DNA of 64,000 nt from Vibrio mangrovi (lineage in GTDB: Bacteria; Pseudomonadota; Gammaproteobacteria; Enterobacterales; Vibrionaceae), in assembly GCF_024346955.1 (NCBI RefSeq), contig NZ_AP024884.1:806001-870000 (forward strand). Reading direction: 5' to 3'. The notes beneath the pieces were generated by a model that was not told the origin of the DNA, did no database searches, and saw only the letters and a list, made by a program, of their open reading frames with translations. Numbering within the stretch: position 1 is the first letter of the stretch; each line of letters opens with the position of its first letter. Shown piece by piece: positions 56,988-64,000 of the stretch. The position numbers and the translations under genes are program-made.

Positions 56988-57863
56988 TTACTCCAGCTCA
57001 CTGAGCTGAGAATAGTTGACACTGATTTTGCCACTCACCTGAGTAGCCTTGCTTTTTAAATGTAAAAAAGTTTGGTTCACCAGATGCGCGATCAGACTCA
57101 TCGGAACTGAGTAGCTATCCAGCGGTAATTCGTTATTCATATAACAGATAAAATAGTGGGCAATACCCTGAGCATATTTCTGCCCGGACTGATCGGTAAT
57201 CAGCAAACAGTCCCGCGGTGCCAGAAAGGACATAATTTTCTCAAAGTTCGCTACCCGGCGGCGGATACCGATCACGATGATAAAATCATCTGCATCAATC
57301 GAAGCCAGATCTTCCCCTATTGTCTGTCCGGGCAATGGCAACAGCTCAACCTGTGTACGGCACTGCATCAGTTGCTGGCGAAAATGCATCGCCAGCGGAT
57401 AACTGTTCCGGTAGCCGATGATTTTGATGCGCTTCGCCGTCGCCAGTTTCTCAATTAATTCGTGATGATCCTGCTGTGTCAGCTGTGCCCAGAGCTTCTC
57501 CAGCGCTCTGACTTCATTGTTGAGCTCGGTATCATCCAATGCCGTTACCATGACCGGCTGACCTTTATCCCGCTCGGTCATCAGTTCCTGACGCAGTGCC
57601 AGATGATCTTCATAACCCAGCTTACGGATAAAGCGGCTGACACTGGTTTTGGAAACCTGACACGCTTCTGCAATCTCGCTGGTCGACAGCATCAGTACTT
57701 TTTCCGGATTCAGCTGCAGATAATCCGCCAGCCGCCGATTGTTTTCAGTCAGACTGGCATAATGCCGGGTAATACGTTCGCTCAGCGGGCAGGTTCCCGG
57801 TTGCGAAGAAATCCCAGGCTGTTGATAAGTACCTCTGCCGGACGGGCGGGTTCGGTCATTCAT
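56988..57863 (-). CDS. RpiR/MurR-family transcription regulator
   Basis: 291 residues: an N-terminal helix-turn-helix (LSTSEIAEACQVSKTSVSRFIRKLGYEDH, about 60-88) and a C-terminal SIS sugar/ligand-binding domain (KRIIGYRNSYPLAMHFRQQL ... DDFIIVIGIRRRVANFEKI). It begins with a 25-residue polar tail. RpiR regulators bind a phosphorylated or acidic ligand and repress or activate adjacent operons (family knowledge). Being embedded between the ABC importer genes and the catabolic genes, it is the likely regulator of this operon, as is HpxI of Klebsiella, also RpiR-type. Confidence 0.85.
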   Translation of the reverse strand: MNDRTRPSGRGTYQQPGISSQPGTCPLSERITRHYASLTENNRRLADYLQLNPEKVLMLSTSEIAEACQVSKTSVSRFIRKLGYEDHLALRQELMTERDKGQPVMVTALDDTELNNEVRALEKLWAQLTQQDHHELIEKLATAKRIKIIGYRNSYPLAMHFRQQLMQCRTQVELLPLPGQTIGEDLASIDADDFIIVIGIRRRVANFEKIMSFLAPRDCLLITDQSGQKYAQGIAHYFICYMNNELPLDSYSVPMSLIAHLVNQTFLHLKSKATQVSGKISVNYSQLSELE

Positions 57864-57907
57864 TTCCGGTTGAATCTCCTGATAAACAGTTCGCAGTTAA
57901 TTACAAA

Positions 57908-58636
57908 TCAAAGTACGGCCGAGAGAAAACTTCTCAGCTCTGGTGTCTGCGGGTTGGCAAAAACGGCCTCACTCGGCCCGGTTTCCCAGACTTTGCCTTC
58001 ATTCATAAACACCACCCGATCACCGACATCCCGGGCGAAATTCATCTCGTGCGTCACCAGAATCAGTGTCATCCCTTCGGCCTTCAACTGTTCCAGCACT
58101 TTCAGCACCTCACCAACCAGTTCCGGATCGAGTGCCGAGGTAATCTCATCACACAACAGAACTTTCGGCGACATAGCCAGTGAACGGGCAATCGCAACCC
58201 TTTGCTGCTGTCCGCCGGAAAGATTGCCCGGATAAGCATCAAATTTATCGCCTAATCCGACTTTTTCCAGCAGTTCCTGTGCAATCTGCCGACACTCCGA
58301 GATGCTCTTTTTCAGCACCAGTTTCGGTGCCAGCATGACATTTTCTCCGACCGTCTTATGCGGGAACAGATTAAAGCTCTGAAACACCATCCCGACACTC
58401 CGGCTGAGCAGACGTAATTTATATTCATCGTCTTCCACTGCCTGACTATCGACAATAATGGCACCTTCCTGATAAGTTTCCAGACCGTTCATGCAGCGAA
58501 GCAAGGTACTTTTCCCGGAACCGCTACGCCCGATAATTGAAATCACTTCACCGGCTTTAATTCGCAGGTCAACACCTTTTAATACATGGTTTTCACCATA
58601 AAACTTATGAACCTGATCAACACTGATAAGTGGCAT
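57908..58636 (-). CDS. amino-acid-type ABC importer, ATPase
   Basis: 242 residues, GlnQ/HisP-type ATPase: Walker A GRSGSGKST, signature NLSGGQQQRVAIARSLA, Walker B VLLCDEITSALDPE, H-loop LVTHEMNF. It energises the permease pair encoded immediately upstream in the operon. GGAGG lies just before the start region. The likely cargo is a polar nitrogen compound such as allantoate or a ureide, by context only. Confidence 0.93.
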   Translation of the reverse strand: MPLISVDQVHKFYGENHVLKGVDLRIKAGEVISIIGRSGSGKSTLLRCMNGLETYQEGAIIVDSQAVEDDEYKLRLLSRSVGMVFQSFNLFPHKTVGENVMLAPKLVLKKSISECRQIAQELLEKVGLGDKFDAYPGNLSGGQQQRVAIARSLAMSPKVLLCDEITSALDPELVGEVLKVLEQLKAEGMTLILVTHEMNFARDVGDRVVFMNEGKVWETGPSEAVFANPQTPELRSFLSAVL

Positions 58637-58678
58637 ATTTCTTAGCCTCCGGCTTTTTTCGTGGCAAACTTTCTTGTT

Positions 58679-59335
58679 TTAAGCTTTCTTTGTTTTCAGC
58701 TTTTTTGTTTCGAGATAGCGAGCAAACATCGATAACGGAAAACAGATCGCAAAATAGAGCAATGCCACCATGGCAAAAACTTTAAATGGCTGGAAAGTGG
58801 CATTATTCAGCATGGTGCCGGCTTTCGTCAGCTCAACAAATCCGATAATCGACGCCAGTGCGGTACCTTTAACGATCTGTACGGAAAACCCGACCGTCGG
58901 TGCAATCGCAATCCGCAAGGCCTGAGGAAAAATGACATGCCGCATGGTTTGCAGATAAGTCAGTCCCAGAGTCCGGCAGGCTTCCCACTGCCCTTTCGGT
59001 AATGCTTCAATGCATCCGCGCCAGATATCGTGAAAATAGGCACTGCTGAATAAAGTTAATGCCAGAATCGCTGCCGACCAGGCACTGACTTCAATACCTA
59101 TCAGCGACAGACCAAAAAAGGCCAGAAACAACTGCATCAGCAGCGGCGTTCCCTGAAACAGTTCCACATAGAGCTGAATCAGACGGGTAAAAAACGGGTT
59201 GCGCGTACTACGCAACAGCGTCAGACCAAGTCCGACAATTCCTCCACCGATAAATGCATACAGTGACAGCAACAATGTCCATCGTGCTGCCAGTAGCAGA
59301 TTGCGGAGGATATCCCAGTCGGTAAACTGCATCAT
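58679..59335 (-). CDS. amino-acid-type ABC importer, permease 1
   Basis: 218 residues, HisM/GlnP-type permease with about five membrane segments and the coupling loop SAYFHDIWRGCIEALPKGQWEACRTLGLTYLQTMRHVIFPQALRIA, the EAA motif. It pairs with the second permease gene, 12 bases upstream. A second ATG three bases in is equally possible as start. Confidence 0.92.
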   Translation of the reverse strand: MMQFTDWDILRNLLLAARWTLLLSLYAFIGGGIVGLGLTLLRSTRNPFFTRLIQLYVELFQGTPLLMQLFLAFFGLSLIGIEVSAWSAAILALTLFSSAYFHDIWRGCIEALPKGQWEACRTLGLTYLQTMRHVIFPQALRIAIAPTVGFSVQIVKGTALASIIGFVELTKAGTMLNNATFQPFKVFAMVALLYFAICFPLSMFARYLETKKLKTKKA

Positions 59336-59347
59336 CTCCGACGTCTC

Positions 59348-60016
59348 CTATAGGGATGGATTTTTAAAAGCGGCCTGACGGAGATAAGCAAATCCCTGCC
59401 GCATGACAATAGCCAGAACCAGATAAATCACCGCAGTTAAGGTATAAGACTCAAAACTCAGAAAACTGCGGGACTGCACAAAGTTGGCAGCAAATGTCAG
59501 ATCTTCAACTGAAATCTGCGACACCACGGCTGAACCCAGCATCACAATAATGCACTGACTGACCAGAGCCGGATACACCCGCTGGCAGGCCGGCGGCAAA
59601 ATAATATGTATAAAAATCTGCCGTCGGGTCAGCCCCAGTGTTTTCCCGGCTTCCCACTGTCCTTTGGGAACAGCATCAATTCCGGCCCGGATAATTTCAG
59701 CACTGTAAGCACCCAGATTGAAGACCATTGCAATCACACCGGCTTCCCATGCCGTCAGTTTGCAACCCAAAGCAGGTAAACCGAAAAAGATAAAAAAGAG
59801 CTGAACAATAAACGGCGTATTCCGGGTCACCTCAATATAACTGGCACAAAGTAAACGTAACCATGCATGATGACCGGTCCGCCCGGCAGCGCATAGTGTC
59901 CCGACCAATAATCCCGCAACGGTGGAAATCACCGTCAGTTGGACTGTGGTCCAGACACCTGCCACAAACTGTGGCAGGTAAGGCGCTAATCCGGCATAGT
60001 CTAGCTGATAGCTCAT
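59348..60016 (-). CDS. amino-acid-type ABC importer, permease 2
   Basis: 222 residues, same family as its neighbour. The EAA loop reads GAYSAEIIRAGIDAVPKGQWEAGKTLGLTRRQIFIHIILPPACQR. The N-terminal segment FVAGVWTTVQLTVISTVAGLL is the usual first helix. GGGAG lies seven bases before the ATG. The two permeases form the heterodimeric channel. Confidence 0.92.
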   Translation of the reverse strand: MSYQLDYAGLAPYLPQFVAGVWTTVQLTVISTVAGLLVGTLCAAGRTGHHAWLRLLCASYIEVTRNTPFIVQLFFIFFGLPALGCKLTAWEAGVIAMVFNLGAYSAEIIRAGIDAVPKGQWEAGKTLGLTRRQIFIHIILPPACQRVYPALVSQCIIVMLGSAVVSQISVEDLTFAANFVQSRSFLSFESYTLTAVIYLVLAIVMRQGFAYLRQAAFKNPSL

Positions 60017-60032
60017 GCTATTCTCCCGCTTA

Positions 60033-60824
60033 TCAAGCGCCTAAATCTTTCGGAAACGGAGCTTTCAGCCATTTCTGTGAGAACTGCTCCAGAATACCGT
60101 CAGTTTTGGCTTTACTGATCAGACGGTTGACCTCATGCACCAGATCGCTTTCTCCCTTCATCACCCCAACATAGCAAGGTGAATTCTTGAGCAGAAATTT
60201 CGTTTGCGGCGCTTTCGCCGGATAACGGGTTGCAATCTCCGTCACCACCAGATTACCGGTTGCAATCAGGCTGATTTGTCCGGAAAGAAAAGCAGACAAG
60301 GTCGCATTATTATCTTCAAAACGTTTGATGGTTGCCGATGCAGGAGCCAGTTTGCTCAGCTCCAGATCTTCCACTGACCCACGAGTCACACCCACTGTTT
60401 TATCAGCCAGATCAGCAGCGGAAGTTACTTTTTCTCCGGCAGTGCCGAATACACCCAGATAGAAAGGCGCATAAGCCTCACTAAAGTCGATCGCTTTTTC
60501 ACGGGCCGGATTTTTCCCCATGCTTGAAATCACCAGATCCACTTTCTGAGTTTGCAGATACGGAATCCGGTTGGCACTAGTAACCGGCACCAGTGTCAGT
60601 TTGACCTGCATCTGTTTGGCAATATAAGCCGCCATGTCAATATCATATCCCTGAGGCTGCATATCTGTCCCGACAGAGCCAAATGGCGGAAAATCCTGCG
60701 GCACTGCCACTCTCAATACACCACGTTTATGGATACTCTCCAGTTGATCCGCCGATGCAGTGAATGCATACCCCATCAACACTACCGAAGCCACTGCTGT
60801 AACAAACAATCGAAGTAATTTCAT
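60033..60824 (-). CDS. periplasmic solute-binding protein of the ABC importer
   Basis: 263 residues, type 3 (amino-acid) solute-binding fold: signal peptide ending FTASADQ, KRGVLRVAVPQDFPPFGS, the ligand loop GYDIDMAAYIAKQM, VDLVISSMGKNPAREKAIDFSEAYAPFY, and KTVGVTRGSVEDLEL. It delivers the ligand to the two permeases downstream. First gene of the long operon, so its upstream DNA carries the operon promoter. Ligand not readable. Confidence 0.92.
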   Translation of the reverse strand: MKLLRLFVTAVASVVLMGYAFTASADQLESIHKRGVLRVAVPQDFPPFGSVGTDMQPQGYDIDMAAYIAKQMQVKLTLVPVTSANRIPYLQTQKVDLVISSMGKNPAREKAIDFSEAYAPFYLGVFGTAGEKVTSAADLADKTVGVTRGSVEDLELSKLAPASATIKRFEDNNATLSAFLSGQISLIATGNLVVTEIATRYPAKAPQTKFLLKNSPCYVGVMKGESDLVHEVNRLISKAKTDGILEQFSQKWLKAPFPKDLGA

Positions 60825-60846
60825 TTGAGTTCCCTATCCTGTCATG

Positions 60847-60886
60847 AAACGATTGAAACAATCAATATAATTTTTGCAACGATTGT
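60847..60886. promoter_or_regulatory. candidate operator upstream of the ureide operon
   Basis: GATTGAAACAATC at 60851-60863 is an inverted repeat, and AACGATTG occurs both across its left arm (60848-60855) and again at 60878-60885, about 30 bases apart. The pair lies 25-60 bases before the first operon gene, a suitable place for the RpiR regulator to bind. No site is proven. Confidence 0.4.
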
Positions 60887-61034
60887 GCCATAACAAAATT
60901 GATACTTTATTTAATTGATTCTATTGAAATTAATCAGAAATGGTGCAATAACAAGATAGGAGTTAGCACTCAATTGGATCAATCTGATACGAAGAGTGAA
61001 CCAATACGGTGCACTCTGTACCACAGGGTAAGAA

Positions 61035-61063
61035 GGGATTGTCCCCGTGAATACAGGGAATAT
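61035..61063 (+). CRISPR. decayed type I-E-like CRISPR repeat (copy 1)
   Basis: The stretch GTCCCCGTGAATACAGGGAA (61041-61060) preserves the CCCCGTG core and GGGAA end of the type I-E repeat in the same orientation as copy 2 at 61446, with several changes. A remnant, not a working array; no cas genes are in the window. Confidence 0.35.
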
Positions 61064-61120
61064 TTCGTATCGGCAGAACCGGGGCTGATTCCCACAGTCT
61101 GCACACTCCACTATCGGGAG

Positions 61121-61357
61121 CTACTCACCGTAATCGTACTCATCGTCAAAAACATAGGCAGGAATATTGTCGATGCATTGCCCGACACTCCATCCCATGA
61201 TCTCTAACAATTCGTCCGGTGCTTCTTCCGGAACATAGAGATAGGAGCTGTAAGGCATATCGATTTGCGATTCGGCATTTTCTTCGACTTCCCAACTTTC
61301 AACATCTTCCCAGTATTCTTCGGGAACGTGTAGGTATTTAGCCAGTCTGCTCATCAT
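61121..61357 (-). CDS. small acidic protein, unknown function
   Basis: 78 residues, strongly acidic (15 Glu, 8 Asp by rough count), without signal peptide or membrane segment. HVPEEYWEDVESWEVEENAE and YVPEEAPDELLEIMGW form two related halves, each with a VPEE motif. AGAGGA lies five bases before the double ATG, supporting translation. It lies between the two CRISPR-like remnants. I do not recognise the family; an anti-CRISPR, immunity or chaperone role would be speculation. Confidence 0.6.
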   Translation of the reverse strand: MMSRLAKYLHVPEEYWEDVESWEVEENAESQIDMPYSSYLYVPEEAPDELLEIMGWSVGQCIDNIPAYVFDDEYDYGE

Positions 61358-61445
61358 GCAATCCTCTTGTCCACCCTAAATAAGTATTAGACATATCTCA
61401 CAGAAATAGTGGGATCTATGGCATCAAACTGGATTGATTATTGCG

Positions 61446-61471
61446 GGTTCATCCCCGTGTGTACGGAACAC
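61446..61471 (+). CRISPR. decayed type I-E-like CRISPR repeat (copy 2)
   Basis: 26 bases reading GGTTCATCCCCGTGTGTACG followed by GAACAC. On the reverse strand this is the type I-E repeat (GTGTTCC...GGGGATGAACC) with two bases missing from the left arm of the hairpin. No second repeat follows at the 61-base period, so it is a solitary relic. Confidence 0.5.
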
Positions 61472-61641
61472 AAAATAACCACAATGGAACCAAGGTTATC
61501 AATATGCCACCTATTACAAATAAAAATTACAACACAGGCGGCTCGACATTGCTTTATTGACGCAAAGATGCGGCCCTCTGAAAGTCATGACCTTCTGACT
61601 CTACATCACCTTTATATTCATCAGGTAATACAGGAGAAACC

Positions 61642-62700
61642 ATGAAAGTATCCGCGTCCGGAGTTCATGCATACGCAGATTCAGACCATCACACATCGGT
61701 TCATCAAAGTCAGAACCGTACCACCGACTCAAAAATATTCAGTGCGACGCTGATCCAGAAATTTGTCCGGGGACATTTTGCCCGTCAGCAGGTCTCCGTC
61801 GGCACTGAAGCGCCGGGAATAACCCGGACAACCATTCAGTCGCCACAACAGAGTAGCAAATTGCTGGCCGAAGACGGGACACCGCTGAAATTAATTCAGG
61901 AAAATCTTAAGCCGGGAGCAACCTATAACCGCTTAACCATTCAAGACGGAGCCAGAACGCTTAATGTTCTGGGGACTCAGAATGGTGAATTACCGGTCAA
62001 TCCGAAGGTTCAGGCTCAAAAAGCCTCTCTGAATTCTGCCATTATCAACGGTGGCTATTTTGTCCACGTTCCGAATAAAGAAACAGATAGCGGAGAAAAA
62101 ATTCAGGGCATTGGCCGGACTGTCGGCCCGACCGGACACAGGGATGATCATACGCCGGTTCCCAATCCCTGGAAGCAAGACTACCGGACCATCAAAAGTG
62201 GCGACGATACTTTGCTCACCAGTGGCCCACTGTTATATCAGCCGGGAGAAGAAAAGCCGTCTTTTGACGATGACCGTTTTCGTTACCGGCTCAATACCGA
62301 ACAGGGTGTGATCACCAATCCCCTGAATATCCGTGCCGGTGCCATGACCAGTGATAACAACGAACGGGCGGCTATTTCTCTCGAACCCAACGGAGACATT
62401 CGTATGCATACCGCGACTGCCGAAGGTAATAAAAAGCTAAGTCCGACCATTGAGCAATGGCAGTCCATCGCGATGCACGGCGCAGCACCTCAGTCTGCCA
62501 TTCTGAATGTTGACGGTGGCGGCTCAGTCTTTATGGGTGTTCAGACTCCTGACGGGATTAAGCAGGTTTCCCGGGGCGGAAAACCAGATACGGAAATTCG
62601 CCCGATTCCAAATATTCTGACTTCACGGGTACCAACGCAGGCAGAAAAAGAAGATCCGGCATTATCCAGACCGGTCTATCTGGATAAAGTTTCTGACTAA
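61642..62700 (+). CDS. phosphodiester-glycosidase-like protein with IQ motif; effector candidate
   Basis: 352 residues with no signal peptide. The first 35 residues are rich in Ser, Thr, His and Gln. Residues 38-48 read IQKFVRGHFAR, an exact IQxxxRGxxxR calmodulin-binding motif. The rest resembles the phosphodiester glycosidase (NAGPA, DUF2233) fold: INGGYF at 135-140, a central region with SGPLLYQPGE and AGAMTSDNNERAAISLEPNGD, and NVDGGGSVFMG at 289-299. Family members cleave GlcNAc-phosphodiesters; bacterial ones are often exported. A leaderless enzyme with a eukaryotic calmodulin-binding site is what an injected effector would look like (inference), but no secretion genes are in the window. 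CAGGAGAAACC gives a strong ribosome site. Flanked by a terminator at 62720. Confidence 0.75.
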   Translation: MKVSASGVHAYADSDHHTSVHQSQNRTTDSKIFSATLIQKFVRGHFARQQVSVGTEAPGITRTTIQSPQQSSKLLAEDGTPLKLIQENLKPGATYNRLTIQDGARTLNVLGTQNGELPVNPKVQAQKASLNSAIINGGYFVHVPNKETDSGEKIQGIGRTVGPTGHRDDHTPVPNPWKQDYRTIKSGDDTLLTSGPLLYQPGEEKPSFDDDRFRYRLNTEQGVITNPLNIRAGAMTSDNNERAAISLEPNGDIRMHTATAEGNKKLSPTIEQWQSIAMHGAAPQSAILNVDGGGSVFMGVQTPDGIKQVSRGGKPDTEIRPIPNILTSRVPTQAEKEDPALSRPVYLDKVSD

Positions 62701-62719
62701 ACAATAACTCTACAGGTAA

Positions 62720-62746
62720 AAGCCTGCCGGATTATCTGGCAGGCTT
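62720..62746. terminator. bidirectional hairpin between convergent genes
   Basis: AAGCCTGCC (62720-62728) pairs perfectly with GGCAGGCTT (62738-62746) around a nine-base loop. On the minus strand it is followed by TTTT-like bases, so it can end the NCS1 permease transcript; on the plus strand it follows the effector candidate. Confidence 0.75.
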
Positions 62747-62769
62747 GATAAATCAAGGAAGCAAATCAA

Positions 62770-64000
62770 TTAAGACTTCTGTCTTGCCAGTTGCAGACTG
62801 ACCATCCGCGAGCGCTCCGATTCCATCAGGAAACGATAGACGGATGCAGCAACACCACCACCGATAAACAGCGCATAATTCGCCAGTTCAGTGACCCAGA
62901 ATGTTGCACAGACAGCAGCAAAACCGGCAATCACGAGAGCATAGATACTTTTTCTGTTCACGCCATTTTCGTACCAGTACTGGCCTTGCGGTGATTCAGT
63001 ATACAACGAGGGAATATCAATCTGACTTTTCTTGATCAGGAAGTAATCGACCAGAATAATCCCGTATAAAGGCCCGATCATTGCCGCCAGAATATCCACG
63101 GTATAGTGAATCACTTCCGGATTGTTAAACAGGTTCCACGGCGTCAGCAGCACCGAACCGAACGCTGCGATAAATCCGCCGGCTTTAAAACTGATCTTCT
63201 GCGGAGAAACGTTCGAGAAATCAAATGCCGGAGCAACAAAGTTTGCGACAATATTGATTCCGACGGTGGCAAAGATAAATGTCAGTGCACCCAGAACCGT
63301 AATCATTCCGGAATCGAGTCGTTTCACGGTTTCAACCGGGTCGGTAATCATTTCACCAAATACCGGAATCGATGCGGAAACAATCACCACACTAAACAGA
63401 GAAAACAGGACAAAGTTCAGCGGAAGTCCCAGAATGTTACCGAGTTTCAGCTTCTGGTAACTACCACAATAACGGGAAAAGTCACTGAAGTTGAGTGTCG
63501 GTCCGGCGAAGTATCCGGCAACCAGAGCAATGGCAATCACCATCTGACTGATCGCATCCCATCCTCCCAGATTATGGCTACTCAGGTTAAAGCTGATGTT
63601 GTCCCATCCGGCCAGATCGATCATGTAGATACACAAAGCAAACATCGCGACATATATCGCCGGACCAGACCAGTCAATCACTTTGCGGATCATATCCATT
63701 CCGAACATAAAGACGATACCCTGCATCACCCACATTGCACTGAAGCCAATCCAGCCCAGATAAGATAATCCGAGGAAACTGTCTTGTGCCAGACTGCTCA
63801 GCTGCGGGAAAAAGTACAGCAGCAGAATAATGAATGAGCTGGACGCCAGATATGTCTGAATCCCATACCAGACGACCGCAATTAATCCTCGGATCACCGC
63901 AGGAATATTGGCACCGAAGACGCCAAATGACATCCGGGCAATCACCGGAAACGGCGCTCCTGCCTGCTGGCCCGGTTTTCCCATCAAATTGGCAAATACC
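62770..64000 (-). CDS. NCS1-family nucleobase/allantoin permease, partial
   Basis: At least 410 residues, open to the right edge of the window; the N-terminus is outside. NCS1 signatures are GAPFPVIARMSFGVFGANIPAVIRGLIAVVWYGIQTYL, AGPTLNFSDFSRYC, and NIVANFVAPAFDFSNVSPQKISFKAGG, then DILAAMIGPLYGIILVDYFLIKK, over roughly ten membrane segments. The family transports uracil, cytosine, hydantoins and allantoin with a cation (family knowledge). It lies near the ureide operon, so allantoin or a related ureide is a reasonable guess, though not shown. Confidence 0.88.
   Translation of the reverse strand, partial: VFANLMGKPGQQAGAPFPVIARMSFGVFGANIPAVIRGLIAVVWYGIQTYLASSSFIILLLYFFPQLSSLAQDSFLGLSYLGWIGFSAMWVMQGIVFMFGMDMIRKVIDWSGPAIYVAMFALCIYMIDLAGWDNISFNLSSHNLGGWDAISQMVIAIALVAGYFAGPTLNFSDFSRYCGSYQKLKLGNILGLPLNFVLFSLFSVVIVSASIPVFGEMITDPVETVKRLDSGMITVLGALTFIFATVGINIVANFVAPAFDFSNVSPQKISFKAGGFIAAFGSVLLTPWNLFNNPEVIHYTVDILAAMIGPLYGIILVDYFLIKKSQIDIPSLYTESPQGQYWYENGVNRKSIYALVIAGFAAVCATFWVTELANYALFIGGGVAASVYRFLMESERSRMVSLQLARQKS

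Noticed and set aside
57462..58235. Plus-strand open frame of 257 codons
   Set aside because: It lies antisense across the RpiR and ABC ATPase genes, both of which have full motif sets, and its translation shows no domain.
60899..61207. Plus-strand open frame of 102 codons before the small acidic gene
   Set aside because: No ribosome site or recognisable motif, and it overlaps the better-supported minus-strand gene and the CRISPR-like remnant.
63106..63768. Plus-strand open frame of 220 codons
   Set aside because: Antisense to the NCS1 permease; rich in His, Asn and Arg as expected for the complement of a membrane-protein gene.

Overview
The window reads as chromosome of a gammaproteobacterium, most likely a Vibrionaceae member (inference from gene content such as the XylE/XylA pair, ZntB, a purine-ureide operon and small Vibrio-type proteins; no rRNA or other marker is present). 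Two regions differ in composition. About 1-42 kb is AT-rich and about 42-64 kb is more GC-rich: one 60-base line counted by eye gave roughly 35% GC at 40.0 kb and 53% at 50.9 kb. This fits an acquired biosynthetic island next to ordinary metabolic chromosome.

Region 1 (1-3.3 kb): a kinase of the aminoglycoside/choline-kinase fold running off the left edge, a secreted PHP-type metal hydrolase, and a RecF/OLD-like ATPase.

Region 2 (3.4-42 kb): a large hybrid NRPS-PKS cluster that I cannot match to a known product. Nearly all genes lie on the minus strand. In transcription order they are an Ntn-type acylase and a PvdE-like peptide exporter, then (after a divergent SET-domain gene) a free-standing condensation domain, a B12 radical SAM enzyme, FAAL-ACP-C-FkbH-T, C-A-T-E-C-A-T, KS-(degenerate AT)-KR-ACP, a B12-binding half of a radical SAM enzyme, A-MT-T-C-A-T-(degenerate C), and a CmlA-like diiron hydroxylase. 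A luciferase-like monooxygenase faces them from the left end. The colinear reading is: a fatty acid is activated by the FAAL and joined to a glyceryl unit installed by the FkbH domain. A residue that is epimerised to D follows, then beta-alanine (code VDCVISLADK), one reduced ketide, an N-methylated residue, and glycine (code DILQLGMIWK). Hydroxylation and radical methylation are added on line. No thioesterase, PPTase, MbtH protein or working AT is in the window. The FAAL, PvdE-like exporter and PvdQ-like acylase together suggest an acylated precursor that is exported and then trimmed in the periplasm.

Region 3 (42-50.5 kb): xylose uptake and isomerisation (xylE/xylA, divergent), an NfeD-protease/slipin pair, ZntB, and small lipoproteins.

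Region 4 (50.5-61 kb): one long minus-strand operon for ureide (allantoate to oxamate) breakdown. It holds a polar amino-acid-type ABC importer, an RpiR regulator, an SBF-family carrier, an amidase, an HpxW-like oxamate amidohydrolase, a ureidoglycine-glyoxylate aminotransferase and an allantoate amidohydrolase. An NCS1 permease at the right edge may belong to the same theme.

Region 5 (61-62.7 kb): a small acidic protein flanked by two decayed type I-E-like CRISPR repeats, and a leaderless phosphodiester-glycosidase-like protein carrying a textbook IQ (calmodulin-binding) motif, a possible injected effector.
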